From: Saccoglossus kowalevskii
Taxonomy: Eukaryota > Hemichordata > Enteropneusta > Harrimaniidae
DNA: 39,643 nt
Reading direction: 5' to 3'
NCBI RefSeq assembly: GCF_000003605.2
Contig: NW_003106600.1
Span: forward strand, 287,884 to 327,526
How positions within the stretch are numbered: position 1 is the first letter of the stretch; each line of letters starts with the position of its first letter. Positions 32,301 to 38,861 of the stretch are shown in pieces. The translations under genes were made by a program, and so were the position numbers. Below the pieces are notes generated by a model. That model saw only the letters and a program-made list of their open reading frames with translations. It was not told where the DNA came from and did not search any database.

Positions 32301-33445
32301 ACACTTACGGATATTCATAGATTATTACATAAAAGTATTTGAATATGAAAAAAAAAGGAAATCATAAAATTTATGATTCAGACTTAATGATAAACGTATT
32401 CTACTCAAAGAGGGCGCTATATATTATATGGTCTTTCTCACAAATGCATGTAATACTTTACGATAGTTTTATAACTTAGTTTCTTGTAATTCTGCTTCAG
32501 GTTTTGGCTCATGGATTGTCGAGAGATAAATCAAGCCAGTAACTTTGCTAGAGAGCTATATCATGAAGTGACAGCGGTGCCGTTCATGGCAAAATTTGTC
32601 GTGTTCGGAAAGACACATGACCCGATTGAAGCCCGAATTCGAGTGTTCTGTATGACTGATGATAAGATGGATAAAACATTAGAAAGTCAAGAACATTTCA
32701 CTGAAATAGCTCGTAGTAGGGATGTGGAGGTAAGACTTTTAATTTCTGTACGTTCGTTTTAACAAGATTCATTCTTCCTAAAATGACATTGCCGATTATT
32801 CCTTTCAAAGTTTTGTCTGAAATGGGGACTTGAATGTTGGTGTGTGCGTGTACGCCCGTTCAATGTCATTTCTCAGAATGCCTAGATCAACTTAAAGTCA
32901 CGTCATGATGATAGTTTAGTTTATTTTATTTTATTTATGATAGTTTATTGAAACTTTTCATCAATCATTCAATCAAACTTTTGACGTATTGACATCTCTT
33001 ATGGTGGGTTAAATAATTTTTATCTCTAACTAGAATTTTTTTCGCTTGGCTCATTTTGTTATTTCTTTGAATATTTTTTTAAAATTTGCCATTCTTTAGA
33101 AGCCTTCAGTGTAATTAATTTATCATTATTAATTCATGTACATATATACATTTGAGGACACTGTTTTCACCTATGCTTTCCTATACCCTCAAGGTTTTAG
33201 ATGGCCGACCACAATACCTAGAACTTGCTGGTAATTTAGTGCCAGTACAAAAATCTGGAGAACAGCTTCATCTCAATTTCCACGCCTTCCATGAAAACCG
33301 CCTGCCATTCTTCACCCGTGTGCGCGACCAGGGACAGGAGCCTTGTGGTAGACTATCGTTTATGCGGGAGCCAAAAGTTGGCCGTGGATTACCTCCGCAG
33401 AAAGCCATCTGCAATTTGAATATAACTATTCCTGAGTATGTTAAG
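8236..33445 (+). CDS. ANK: Ankyrin, multi-exon, both ends beyond the window (overview)
   Basis: This is an adaptor that links integral membrane proteins (ankyrin repeats) to the spectrin cytoskeleton (ZU5-ZU5-UPA) on the inner face of the plasma membrane. Twenty-four exons join in phase to give about 1,874 codons. In order they encode 22 ankyrin repeats matching canonical repeats 3 to 24, a linker with SDSEDEG and DTMTGD motifs, a nine-fold DG-rich repeat array, ZU5-N with the DARGG spectrin-binding motif, ZU5-C, and UPA. The repeat sequences ([37 protein letters not shown]) are nearly those of vertebrate ankyrins. Introns in the repeat region fall at repeat boundaries in phase 0, as in vertebrate genes. 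The start codon, repeats 1-2, death domain and promoter are not in the window. Two exons carry single-base frame errors. Identity as ankyrin is certain. Orthology to one vertebrate paralogue is not expected, because ANK1/2/3 arose within vertebrates. Confidence 0.97.
8335..11006 (+). other. Intron holding an 11-bp minisatellite
   Basis: A 2.7-kb intron. Apart from the minisatellite at 9248-9678 I see no exon, and its open frames are minisatellite or random. Confidence 0.8.
9248..9678. repeat. 11-bp minisatellite with 33-bp higher-order unit
   Basis: The basic 11-bp unit is TGCTGGGCTAG. The left part alternates three variants (TACTGGACCAA, TGCTGAACCAG, TGCTGGGCTAG) as a 33-bp higher-order unit. 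Around 9470-9535 the array becomes pure TGCTGGGCTAG, then shifts to GGGCCCAGTGC-like units. There are roughly 39 units. Because 33 is divisible by three, both strands stay open for about 80-90 codons of repetitive peptide. I take these frames to be fortuitous. Confidence 0.9.
11007..11105 (+). CDS. ANK: Ankyrin exon 2: ankyrin repeat 4
   Basis: A 99-bp phase-0 exon after a long T-rich tract ending TTTTCAG, with donor GTGAGA. It encodes [18 protein letters not shown] and ends NQSLATE, closely matching repeat 4 of animal ankyrins. Confidence 0.95.
11106..12081 (+). other. Intron, no feature beyond a nuclear-receptor-like DR1 motif
   Basis: AGGTCA-A-GGGTCA occurs at 11635-11647, a direct repeat with one-base spacing of the kind RXR-type receptors bind. 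A 13-bp match by chance is possible. No exon seen. Confidence 0.5.
12082..12267 (+). CDS. ANK: Ankyrin exon 3: ankyrin repeats 5 and 6
   Basis: A 186-bp phase-0 exon (acceptor TTTACTAG, donor GTAAAC). It encodes [18 protein letters not shown], then the short junction [20 protein letters not shown] and [11 protein letters not shown]. The 29-residue repeat 5 followed by [16 protein letters not shown] is diagnostic of this ankyrin family. Confidence 0.96.
12641..12739 (+). CDS. ANK: Ankyrin exon 4: ankyrin repeat 7
   Basis: A 99-bp phase-0 exon. The acceptor TTGTTTTCAG precedes [18 protein letters not shown]; it ends AAVDFSAR before GTAAGG. The vertebrate ANK2 insert just before this repeat is not seen here. 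Confidence 0.95.
12978..13076 (+). CDS. ANK: Ankyrin exon 5: ankyrin repeat 8
   Basis: A 99-bp phase-0 exon from [18 protein letters not shown] to AKIDSRTR, with acceptor TCTCCTTAG and donor GTAAGC. It is followed by a 2.5-kb intron that contains a candidate microexon at 13717. Confidence 0.95.
13077..15562 (+). other. Intron between repeats 8 and 9
   Basis: AT-rich intron of 2,486 bp. The only coding-like feature is the 24-bp candidate microexon at 13717-13740. A short (TA)n run lies near 13510. Confidence 0.7.
13717..13740 (+). CDS. Candidate phase-0 microexon inside the ankyrin-repeat region
   Basis: A 24-bp segment between a good pyrimidine-rich acceptor (CATTTCCCATAG) and a strong donor (GTGAGT). 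It encodes NPLELVTK. Inserted between exons 5 and 6 it keeps the frame and would add eight residues at the junction of repeats 8 and 9 ([17 protein letters not shown]). The splice sites and frame are visible; use of the exon is inference. Confidence 0.45.
15563..15760 (+). CDS. ANK: Ankyrin exon 6: ankyrin repeats 9 and 10
   Basis: A 198-bp phase-0 exon encoding [18 protein letters not shown], then [18 protein letters not shown] and ending KAPVDDVTV before GTAAGT. Both repeats match the family closely. Confidence 0.96.
15761..16247 (+). other. Intron, nothing found
   Basis: A 487-bp intron with a GCGCCACTAA dimer near 15900. No exon or element recognised. Confidence 0.7.
16248..16445 (+). 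CDS. ANK: Ankyrin exon 7: ankyrin repeats 11 and 12
   Basis: A 198-bp phase-0 exon from [18 protein letters not shown] through [18 protein letters not shown] to ASIHTVTE, with acceptor TTTCTTGCAG and donor GTAAGT. Confidence 0.96.
16446..16790 (+). other. Intron, nothing found
   Basis: A 345-bp AT-rich intron with no visible element. Confidence 0.7.
16791..16889 (+). CDS. ANK: Ankyrin exon 8: ankyrin repeat 13
   Basis: A 99-bp phase-0 exon: [18 protein letters not shown] ... ASPDTANV, then GTAAGT. The reading frame stays open through most of the next intron, to a stop at about 17454-17456. Confidence 0.95.
17154..17406. repeat. 14-bp intronic minisatellite in two homogenised blocks
   Basis: About 18 units of 14 bp. 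The left block (to about 17270) is GCTCCGGTCTGTCC; the right block (to about 17385) is ACTCCGGTCAGTCC, with worn end units (TTCTGGTCAGTCCG). The unit has no stop in any plus-strand frame, so it reads as a 14-residue periodic peptide in all three. It lies in the 581-bp intron between exons 8 and 9. Confidence 0.9.
17471..17767 (+). CDS. ANK: Ankyrin exon 9: ankyrin repeats 14 to 16
   Basis: A 297-bp phase-0 exon (acceptor GTTTTTACAG, donor GTGAGT) with three full repeats: [36 protein letters not shown] and [18 protein letters not shown], ending SLSTTTK. Two minus-strand open frames over the same bases are shadows. Confidence 0.96.
18047..18146 (+). CDS. ANK: Ankyrin exon 10: ankyrin repeat 17, with a +1 frameshift
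   Basis: The exon starts in phase 0 (acceptor AATAACAG) and encodes [18 protein letters not shown] and ALLLKK. It is 100 bp, not 99. In the incoming frame a TGA follows at 18131-18133. Dropping one A of the AAA at 18116-18118 restores the typical repeat end (FASPDAAGR) up to the donor GTATGT. The flanking exons are intact and the extra base lies in an A-run, so a sequencing or assembly error is likelier than gene decay. Confidence 0.9.
18273..18371 (+). CDS. ANK: Ankyrin exon 11: ankyrin repeat 18
   Basis: A 99-bp phase-0 exon: [18 protein letters not shown] ... ASPHAAAK, with donor GTAATT. It is normal despite lying between two frame-damaged exons. Confidence 0.95.
18571..18768 (+). CDS. 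ANK: Ankyrin exon 12: ankyrin repeats 19 and 20
   Basis: A 198-bp phase-0 exon from [18 protein letters not shown] through [18 protein letters not shown] to AKPDIPAK, with acceptor TTTTACTCTCAG and donor GTAAAT. Confidence 0.96.
18769..19278 (+). other. Intron with a 35-bp tandem triplication
   Basis: A 510-bp intron. It contains the three-copy repeat at 18916-19020 and a G-run near 19039. No exon seen. Confidence 0.75.
18916..19020. repeat. 35-bp tandem repeat, three copies
   Basis: Copies begin at 18916, 18951 and 18986, each with CATCCTGGTACTTTGC and ending TGACCCCTAAAGGT. The third copy has small changes. Near-identity suggests recent expansion. Confidence 0.9.
19279..19475 (+). CDS. 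ANK: Ankyrin exon 13: ankyrin repeats 21 and 22, with a -1 frameshift
   Basis: The exon starts [18 protein letters not shown] in phase 0 (acceptor ATTCACAG) but is 197 bp, one short of 198. Up to AILLK the frame is right. After the AAAA at 19345-19348 the family sequence continues in the next frame ([20 protein letters not shown] ... VNEKTK) to the donor GTGAGA. One missing A in this run explains it. As in exon 10 the lesion lies in an A-run and everything else is conserved. Confidence 0.9.
19711..19908 (+). CDS. ANK: Ankyrin exon 14: ankyrin repeats 23 and 24 and start of linker
   Basis: A 198-bp phase-0 exon: [18 protein letters not shown], then [18 protein letters not shown], the signature of the last ankyrin repeat, then the Thr/Val-rich [11 protein letters not shown] tail before GTAAGT. 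The repeat solenoid ends here. Confidence 0.96.
20199..20277 (+). CDS. ANK: Ankyrin exon 15: conserved acidic linker
   Basis: A 79-bp exon, phase 0 in and phase 1 out. It encodes [19 protein letters not shown] and SDSEDE, the counterpart of the vertebrate VPETM...SDEEG linker that follows the last repeat. Acceptor TTTGTACAG, donor GTAAGT. Confidence 0.93.
20278..22590 (+). other. Intron with a candidate cassette exon
   Basis: A 2.3-kb intron in the variable linker region. The best coding-like segment is 21116-21220, listed separately. A run near 22140-22200 reads like protein but lacks good splice sites. Otherwise AT-rich with no element recognised. Confidence 0.7.
21116..21220 (+). CDS. Candidate 105-bp cassette exon in the ankyrin linker
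   Basis: This 105-bp segment lies between GTACATAG and a strong donor (GTAAGT). It opens in phase 1 and closes in phase 1, so exon 15 - this - exon 16 stays in frame (35 codons added; the junction codon of exon 16 becomes Arg). The peptide includes [19 protein letters not shown] and ends NTFTF. Vertebrate ankyrin linkers are also alternatively spliced here. I do not recognise the peptide itself. Confidence 0.5.
22591..22715 (+). CDS. ANK: Ankyrin exon 16: linker with DTMTGD motif
   Basis: A 125-bp exon, phase 1 in and phase 0 out, read with the last base of exon 15 as [17 protein letters not shown] ... [15 protein letters not shown] is conserved in vertebrate ANK2/ANK3 at this place. Acceptor AATTTTTAG, donor GTAAAA. 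Confidence 0.9.
22716..23135 (+). other. Intron, nothing found
   Basis: A 420-bp intron with no visible repeat or exon. The acceptor tract TTTGTTTTCATTTTCAG is strong. Confidence 0.7.
23136..25006 (+). CDS. ANK: Ankyrin exon 17: large exon encoding nine 58-residue DG-rich repeats
   Basis: A 1,871-bp exon, phase 0 in and phase 2 out (donor GTAAGT), by far the largest in the window. It opens [15 protein letters not shown] and a Ser/Tyr-rich stretch, then carries nine copies of a module of about 58 residues, then [10 protein letters not shown], which joins FLISF of ZU5 as vertebrate PIHSG joins FLVSF. A typical copy has [14 protein letters not shown], then [12 protein letters not shown] and GMVYGxDGKPVPY. 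GDP recurs at spacings of 58, 58, 58, 57, 58, 60, 70 and 61 residues. Nine threonines in a row (24597-24623) lie between copies 7 and 8. I know of no such array in vertebrate, nematode or insect ankyrins. Its function is unknown. The frame is fully open and the copies differ in DNA, so it is under protein-level constraint. Confidence 0.93.
23382..24962 (+). repeat. Protein-coding tandem array, nine modules of ~174 bp
   Basis: Module cores (GDP, or GDA in the ninth) lie at residues 80, 138, 196, 254, 311, 369, 429, 499 and 560 counted from the ATG at 23208. Each module has up to four DG-centred turns. Copies 3 to 6 are the most alike; the first and last are the most diverged. Synonymous differences are common, so the array is old and kept by selection rather than a fresh minisatellite. 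Confidence 0.92.
25007..25671 (+). other. Intron, nothing found
   Basis: A 665-bp AT-rich intron between the DG-repeat exon and the ZU5 exon. No element recognised. Confidence 0.75.
25672..25896 (+). CDS. ANK: Ankyrin exon 18: start of ZU5-N with spectrin-binding DAR motif
   Basis: A 225-bp exon, phase 2 in and out (acceptor CCTCGACAG, donor GTAAGT). It encodes [18 protein letters not shown], then [20 protein letters not shown], and [20 protein letters not shown]. The Asp-Ala-Arg at 25694-25702 matches the DAR triplet known to be needed for spectrin binding in vertebrate ankyrins. The last 30 codons have a diverged duplicate at 27753-27854. Confidence 0.96.
26400..27291. repeat. Degenerate tandem array, ~78-bp unit, running into the gap
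   Basis: Clear copies start with CACTGAGGTGCTGTCACCCC near 26886, 26964 and 27042, and contain ACAAGTCAAT and TGATGTCTTCCCACTCC. Older copies upstream keep only cores such as GTGGTNCTGTCACCCC and AATGAATCTGTC. The array continues past the gap. Some copies contain a C-run plus (CA)n near 27054-27075. Confidence 0.75.
27292..27341. other. Assembly gap (50 N) with duplicated flanks
   Basis: The ~100 bases before the gap (27192-27291) reappear right after it (27342-27441), with only A-run differences (TTGATTCTTGATTTTT against TTGAATTCTTGAATTTTT). This is what two overlapping contig ends placed side by side look like. The 50 Ns are therefore likely a placeholder, and one flank is probably redundant. 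Confidence 0.9.
27753..27854 (+). CDS. Diverged duplicate of the ZU5 exon tail (alternative exon candidate)
   Basis: The segment encodes [20 protein letters not shown] and [11 protein letters not shown], aligned over 30 codons with the end of exon 18 (17 identical). With acceptor GCCAATAG it opens in phase 2. The donor GTATGT closes in phase 2 at exactly the point where exon 18 ends. It is 102 bp, so it could be included after exon 18, or replace it, without breaking frame. The first half of ZU5-N (DARGG) has no duplicate. There is no stop and the changes are protein-like, so it is probably functional. Upstream use of another acceptor is possible. Confidence 0.65.
27855..29087 (+). other. Intron with a 29-bp minisatellite
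   Basis: A 1.2-kb AT-rich intron. Only the minisatellite at 28571-28733 stands out. Confidence 0.75.
28571..28733. repeat. ~29-bp minisatellite carrying DR1-type nuclear receptor half-sites
   Basis: Five to six copies of a unit with TTTGACCTCAAATTTCATC followed by CCGTTCACC. On the minus strand the copy junctions read AGGTCA-A-AGGTGA, and the first one (28565-28577) is a perfect AGGTCA-A-AGGTCA. The repeat is certain; a regulatory role is speculation. Confidence 0.85.
29088..29248 (+). CDS. ANK: Ankyrin exon 19: ZU5-N, central part
   Basis: A 161-bp exon, phase 2 in and phase 1 out. It encodes [18 protein letters not shown], then [17 protein letters not shown] and [10 protein letters not shown](I/V)VEIPHF and VLRSENG are family signatures. 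Acceptor GCTTTCAG, donor GTAAGC; the donor lies directly at the edge of a 21-bp minisatellite. Confidence 0.95.
29250..29385. repeat. 21-bp minisatellite adjoining the exon 19 donor
   Basis: About six units built on GAGCTTTCCATGCTTGAGG, three of them nearly identical at 29298-29350 and the outer ones diverged. It begins within a few bases of the splice donor. Confidence 0.85.
29386..29878 (+). other. Intron remainder, nothing found
   Basis: AT-rich intron sequence with no exon or element recognised. Confidence 0.75.
29879..30090 (+). CDS. ANK: Ankyrin exon 20: ZU5-N, end
   Basis: A 212-bp exon, phase 1 in and phase 0 out. It reads [52 protein letters not shown] and [16 protein letters not shown]. 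It matches the vertebrate segment from SLEELEKKR to KLALQ. Confidence 0.96.
30101..30788. repeat. 22-bp minisatellite, ~31 copies in three variant blocks
   Basis: The unit is CACATGGTACACACTAGCC followed by AGT. It runs 16 units with TGGTACA variants (30101-30452), exactly nine units with CACAGGGTACACACT (30453-30650, switching from CTAGCC to CTGGCC part-way), then about six units with TGGTGCACACTGGCC. It starts only 10 bp after the exon 20 donor and ends 57 bp before the exon 21 acceptor, filling most of the intron. Confidence 0.95.
30846..31050 (+). CDS. ANK: Ankyrin exon 21: ZU5-C, first part
   Basis: A 205-bp exon, phase 0 in and phase 1 out. It encodes [19 protein letters not shown], then [17 protein letters not shown] and [20 protein letters not shown] is a hallmark of the second ankyrin ZU5. 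Acceptor ATTTATAG, donor GTGAGC. Confidence 0.96.
31308..31404 (+). CDS. ANK: Ankyrin exon 22: ZU5-C, end
   Basis: A 97-bp exon, phase 1 in and phase 2 out. It encodes [17 protein letters not shown], then [12 protein letters not shown] and the first two bases of Arg, matching vertebrate [15 protein letters not shown]. Acceptor TTTTTTATTAG, donor GTATGT. Confidence 0.96.
31405..32500 (+). other. Intron, nothing found
   Basis: A 1.1-kb intron with no repeat or exon recognised. Confidence 0.75.
32501..32729 (+). CDS. ANK: Ankyrin exon 23: UPA domain, first part
   Basis: A 229-bp exon, phase 2 in and phase 0 out. It reads [39 protein letters not shown] and [14 protein letters not shown] ... [15 protein letters not shown](V/M)DKTLE is diagnostic of ankyrin UPA. 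Acceptor TTCTGCTTCAG, donor GTAAGA. Confidence 0.96.
32730..33193 (+). other. Intron, nothing found
   Basis: A 464-bp AT-rich intron. No element recognised. Confidence 0.75.
33194..33445 (+). CDS. ANK: Ankyrin exon 24: UPA domain, end
   Basis: A 252-bp phase-0 exon (acceptor CCTCAAG, donor GTAAGG). It reads [51 protein letters not shown] and ends [12 protein letters not shown], the equivalent of vertebrate CNLNITLPIYTK. This is the last exon I can assign by homology; the death domain is not in the window. Confidence 0.96.
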
Positions 33446-34429
33446 GTAAGGTAAACCATTTGTCACTACTGACTTTTCTTCCAGTGCGAGTTAATTAATT
33501 ATTTGTGTATTTTTAAAGGTGTACGTCTCATGAATGTTTGTTACTGACTTTCAGATGAAGCTTCAGGTTCCTTTATGCATAGTTTCGTTACATGGCATTT
33601 CAAAGATGACATTTTGTGGATGAATATCATGTTTCTTATCATAGATGTGCTTCACTTTGCATTTTATGTGATGTTTGTTGTCTTGTTTACAATGTCCCTG
33701 CATTTTGAAACAATTGTATTAATAGTGTTGTTTTTTTTAGTTCAGCAATAGAAGCTTATTTGTTTTAATTGCTTGAAGGACTCCAATGTATCTTGTGAAG
33801 AAATTTATGAATATTCTGTGACCCTTTAATTCAGTTTCTCTATATACAACTTATCTGTCCAATCTGACTCTTGCTTCTTAAGCTATGCTACGCACAGCGG
33901 CCAAGCCAGCACGGTGATGAGCCAAGCACGGCGGCCAAGCCAGCACGGTGATGAGCCAAGCACAACTATTGAAACTTGACGATACAATGGAATCAAGCCT
34001 TGTTTGCATTTAAGTTCATTTCTTAATTATGAGGCACAACAACAAAAAGTTTGTGTTTCTGGTGTTCTTGTGATTGCAACAATCAAATGTGATCAAAACA
34101 ATCAAAAAAAAAAAATTTGTATTGTAATTCAAATAGAATTACAACAGCTGTATTTTTATTTCGATTACACCAACGCAAATTGGTACAATTACCAGCATAA
34201 AAAAATATACATTCACCAAAAAAACCCACCAGAAACATTTTTTTGTTGCTGAGTCTTTGTGTTTTTGATTTTCTGCACCTTAGACTTCTTGCTTTGCTTT
34301 TCTTTTCTTTTTAAACTGCTGGGCTCTCGTTGCTTCCTTGCATTTTGAATGTAGTATTACTGTGTGGTAGGCAGGCCTAACAGTGAAACTGACTTCTCTC
34401 TTCTCACCACTTATCAATTCATGGAAAAG
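33446..34429 (+). other. Intron with a 34-bp tandem duplication
   Basis: Two copies of a GC-rich unit containing CGGCCAAGCCAGCACGGTGA lie at about 33895-33962. Otherwise AT-rich sequence with no exon seen. Confidence 0.7.
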
Positions 34430-34468
34430 GTCAAAAAAGAAGATGACACAACAAGTAGTGAGGATGAG
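34430..34468 (+). CDS. Candidate acidic microexon after UPA
   Basis: A 39-bp phase-0 segment reading VKKEDDTTSSEDE, after a pyrimidine-rich tract and CATGGAAAAG, with donor GTAAAT. It resembles the acidic stretch that follows UPA in vertebrate ANK2/ANK3 (KESESDQEQEEE-like), which supports it. The acceptor context is mediocre. Confidence 0.55.
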
Positions 34469-36028
34469 GTAAATTAAAGCTTTGATCTAGTGCCTTATCC
34501 AATAATGATGTCACTTCCTGTTTATTCAGGTGCATTGTGGGATTTGATGGTGAATTTCCATCATTCATTTAGATTGAATTTTTTAAAAAATTCGTTTGAG
34601 TTTTCAAATCTGAATTTTTTTATCCAAGGATATTTTTCAAAAAATGCACCTTGAATCGACACACACTGCATCATGTATTACTGGGCTAGTTGCGACAAAG
34701 AAATCAATGCCTTATATATGCTATATACTTCACTATTAAATCTTGCATGCATGCATGTAGACGATTACTGATTAATCTATATTCAGTTATTGATTTTATT
34801 TTGAAATTGAATTTATTATCCTTACTTAAGAACGAAAAGACCATAAATAAACTCAATTTAATGTTGGCAACTCTATTGTAGAAGTTTTTGTCTGACAGAC
34901 ATATTTAAATGTTTGACACTTTTCCTGTCAGGTTTGACCTCACTAAAATTTCTAAGCATTTTTGTCATTTTCTGATATTACTTTGATTTCTATGTTAATT
35001 TGGATCAATCAGACAAAACTTGAGATTGTTTGTTTCCATGGAAAATTGTTATACTTAACATGACTTTGAAAATTGGTCTTGCCTGAAATTCTGTACTACA
35101 TAAGGTGTTGGTTACTTTGATAGATTATGCACTACTAAAAGTAACAATATGAATAAATTTGTGTTTGTTTCATAGTTTTCTCTAATATTGATATGTACAT
35201 CGGGTTATGGGTCATTTTTAACAAAAAACATTGTTGTCAAGCTTAAAATAATATACATTATAATTATGCAAATTAATGGTACGTACCAAAAATTCAAAGT
35301 GCATGTGCATTTAAATGAATACTATTTTGTGAACAATCAAAACAATGTTTTTACAATGACTAGACCAGTACGTATACTTATGGAGAAAATGTTTAAAATA
35401 CATATGAATATTGTCGCTTTAGAATTCAGCACTTTTTTTCTGTGCATTATAATGTTACTGTTAAAAATTTATGCTAGTAAACTACGCAAACAATAGCAAT
35501 ATATCTGATATGCACCTGGGCATTATGTTATGTATGTACCTAGGCATTATTAGCTTATACACAAATATTAATCACATGCACACAGTAGTATATTGTAATT
35601 GGCAGTTAGTGTGTTTTGATCATGTATAATGGACTGAGCATGTTATATACTGCCCGTAGTAGTAGTAGCAGCAGCAGCGTTGATTTCATCCAGCTTTGGC
35701 TCTGCTCACTGAATGCGTTCAATCCAACCGCATGCAATCAACATATCCTTCCTTACAGTATTCTGCTCTTGATCATGCTTTCCTATCCCGTCCTGTCATT
35801 TCCTATGTGTGCTGTGATAGGTTGTGATTGTTGTCATGGTTACATGGAGGTTGTTGTCCTCGGTTAACAGTGCTTAGTGTTCCTCATCATAGTAATCCAA
35901 AATAATAAACATCATTTCCATGCTGCCTCCCAATTCTCGTCAGGCGGCTGAATATATATGTTTGTTTTGTTTGTGAATGGATGTCTGATATGCAAATTTT
36001 ATTTCTTTGTCTGCGATTGCTTCTATAG

Positions 36029-36049
36029 GAGACTATGGAAAAGGGAGAG
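36029..36049 (+). CDS. Weak candidate microexon
   Basis: A 21-bp phase-0 segment reading ETMEKGE between TTGCTTCTATAG and GTAGGG. The donor is weak. It is listed because size, phase and acidic content fit the neighbouring candidates. Confidence 0.25.
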
Positions 36050-37248
36050 GTAGGGGTTGAGTTTGTTGTCAAGGGACTTTTGTATTTTTGCGTGGGCTGT
36101 CTGAATTTTGTGGTTATTTCAGACCCTCCCTTGGCCATTTGTTGATGTACTTGTTTTCACCCTCCTCAGTTGCATTCTAGTGTGTATGTGTATTGTCGCT
36201 TCTTGTATTTGCTGCTGTCACCTCCATATGCAATGTTCAGACAGTCCACTCTCATGTTAGCTAGTTTCAAAATCTTGCTCAAGAAGTTGCTCGATTTATT
36301 CATAATTGCATTGTTTCTGAATATTAATAAATCATTCATTGCAACAATGTTTACAAAATTAATGATAGTTTCATAAAAGTTTCTCAAGATTTATCAAACA
36401 GTTAGGGGAGCTTTTTCAAATATGCTAGTTATACAGGTGTATCATTTTCATATTTATACCTCTTTATTAATAGTGTGTTAAATAATTACTTATCTGACCT
36501 TCTCTGAAACTAGTAGTACTATGTCTGTTTTAAGTAAATGTTTGAGTGTCTTACTAACATTGTAGTTGCATGGTAGATATTTTTGAAATGGACATATTAT
36601 AAATTTGTGTCTCCCCCCTATACTAAAATAGAAAATCAACTGTATCCATGTTTGTGTTGGTTACGAATGATGTCATATTGCAGTATTTTCTTAATCACTG
36701 ATATCAGACAGATACAAATAAATGGCGAGTCATAAAGTCACATGATATGACATGTAGAATTTTGCGTCTTTGAAAAGATTTGTTATGTGATCTTTATTTT
36801 CAATTCTATAGTGACTGTATTTGCTTTATTGAAGTGCATTTAAAAAGCACACATAAAAAAAAATACAATTATTGTATGCTCAATCACTAAAATTTGACTT
36901 ATTTTTGACCATCATAGACGTACCTCAGTGTGTTTTTACCAAATAAAGCATATACGGTATATTACATATAACAGTAAATTGATGTATTCGTAACAAACTC
37001 TTCTCTACAAGTTTATGATGTAGTCTTAACCTCCTTATATATATATAAAGTACAAGTAACCCTTTCAGTGCTGAAGACTTTTCTATAATATTTAAAAATC
37101 AAATTTCATAATTTCTTTACTTATTTATTTTCTAATTTTGAATCATATTGATGAAACTAGCCTGTCTCTATCAGCCATGATTCAAATGTCTGCACAATCT
37201 TGGTTTATATAATCATGCCATAATATTATTTATGGAATTTGATCAACT

Positions 37249-37338
37249 GCAGCCATGACAACGGCAGCCATGACAACGGCAGCCATGACAATGGCAGCCA
37301 TGACAACGGCAGCCATGACAATGGCAGCCATGACAACA
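37249..37338. repeat. 15-bp tandem repeat, six copies
   Basis: Units of GCAGCCATGACAACG with C/T variants at the fourteenth base. There is no supporting splice site, so I treat it as intronic. Confidence 0.9.
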
Positions 37339-37466
37339 GTGGTGAAAGGGTTACTCTAGCTGTTAATTGGTATTAACAAATGTGTCATAAAATATCTTGG
37401 AATTATTTACTAACTATAACTATGACTAACCTACTTATTCTTTGTAACTTTTCCCATTATTCATAG

Positions 37467-37484
37467 CGGGAAATTTTTGAACAG
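37467..37484 (+). CDS. Candidate microexon
   Basis: An 18-bp phase-0 segment reading REIFEQ between a good acceptor (TTCCCATTATTCATAG) and the donor GTACTT. Very short; splice-site quality and phase are the only evidence. Confidence 0.35.
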
Positions 37485-37687
37485 GTACTTATTCGTGTGC
37501 ACATATTCACCCCCCCCCCCACCCGAGTATAATCCCATCCTGCTGTAATTACCAAAAATTGTATCTCAAACCTTAAATCTTCCCGTCTGAAATCATATTA
37601 AAATGTGTATATTTATTGATTTAATTCGTCTGTATCGATATAATTGAGTTCAGATATTTGTCTTTATTCATTTTCCATGTAACTCAG

Positions 37688-37711
37688 GAAACCAGAAAAC
37701 CTTTAACGCCG
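37688..37711 (+). CDS. Candidate microexon
   Basis: A 24-bp phase-0 segment reading ETRKPLTP between a pyrimidine-rich acceptor (ATGTAACTCAG) and the donor GTATGA. No homologue recognised. Confidence 0.45.
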
Positions 37712-38813
37712 GTATGAACTAGTCTTTTACCCACTCCCAGTAAAATTCATTGAATGAAAATTGCAGTTTATTTTTCAAGCATGTATGTAGCAAAATTATT
37801 TTGGTTTTAGTCAGTGGAACAAACTCAAATTCAAGATAAATTATTTGCAATTGCTCGTCTATAGTTGTAGCGACTGATTGTTCCTCATTGCTACTAATAT
37901 TATACATTTGATGCCTCACTATAGATTACTGTAGAACCATTTATTTTCACTATTTTGATAATTTGAGTATATTCACTGAGTTTTGAATTCATAAATTTGC
38001 CAAAGAAACAATGCATTATATTATTTTACCTGTTGACATGCTTTTAATTTAGCGTATTTTACTAATTTTTAACAAAATAAAACCCAGTGAATAATTAATG
38101 TATTAGCAGTATTGTAGAAACTAACTTGTTTTGTCTTGTAATGTTCTGTGCATGTTTGTTTGTTGCATTCTGTTTATTGTCTCCAGTAATGTCACAGTTT
38201 ATGCAATGCAGAACCTGTCCAGTAATGAAGTTGTATTTATTCTCATCTACTGTATATTCTACTTTACCACAACTTTTCAAATTCGGTTGTTAAAATATTT
38301 ATAGTTAAATTCACTTCTTTGGAATGGTGATTAACTTTTTAAAAAAAACCCATTGAATCACTGTGATATTACTGACGACCACGGTTTCTGCGTAGAATCT
38401 AGAAGAACACGTGCTGCATGCAGGTTTGGAATTTATCATTTTTTTTCTTGTATTTATATGAATTTCAGGCAAGATGGTTGGGTTGTTGCGGCAGACAAAA
38501 TAATAAATTCACGTCTGCCATGGTATTATGATTTATCTTATCTCCAAGATTCCAATATTTATATTAAATTTTATTCAAGTGAAAATATTCATTCTATTCT
38601 GGTTACTTGAAATTATCACAAATTAGTTGATTTGTTATGACTTTAAGTCATAAAAGGAAGCTTGTGCTATTTTGGACAATTTTGTTTCAATAATATGTAG
38701 TGAATTGAGTGTTTTACAGTACAAACATCTTGCCTGAGCTCTACCACATGAAAACTTCACTTCCAAATGTCAAAAACTCTGTTTTTTGTTTGCCTGTCAA
38801 TTGGACCTTGTAG

Positions 38814-38861
38814 TCTGAAATGTACATTCTTACTCCTGTTGAGGAGGACTTTAATCTTGAG
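38814..38861 (+). CDS. Candidate microexon, 16 codons
   Basis: A 48-bp phase-0 segment reading SEMYILTPVEEDFNLE between GGACCTTGTAG and the strong donor GTAAGT. Its acidic, protein-like content and consensus donor make it one of the better candidates here. Confidence 0.55.

Noticed and set aside
8236..33445. The gene as a pseudogene because of two frame breaks
   Set aside because: All other exons, splice sites and phases are intact, and both lesions are single bases in A-runs in an assembly that shows A-run errors elsewhere.
36123..36146. 24-bp segment TLPWPFVD between TTTCAG and GTACTT
   Set aside because: Splice borders are possible, but the upstream tract is weak and the peptide has no support.
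37249..37338. 15-bp repeat as a coding Ala-Met-Thr array
   Set aside because: It is in no supported exon and carries no acceptor or donor; it is simply a minisatellite.
38469..38522. 54-bp segment with acceptor TTTCAG and donor GTATTA
   Set aside because: The phase-0 peptide (ARWLGCCGRQ...) is unlike the charged neighbours and the donor is poor; probably chance.
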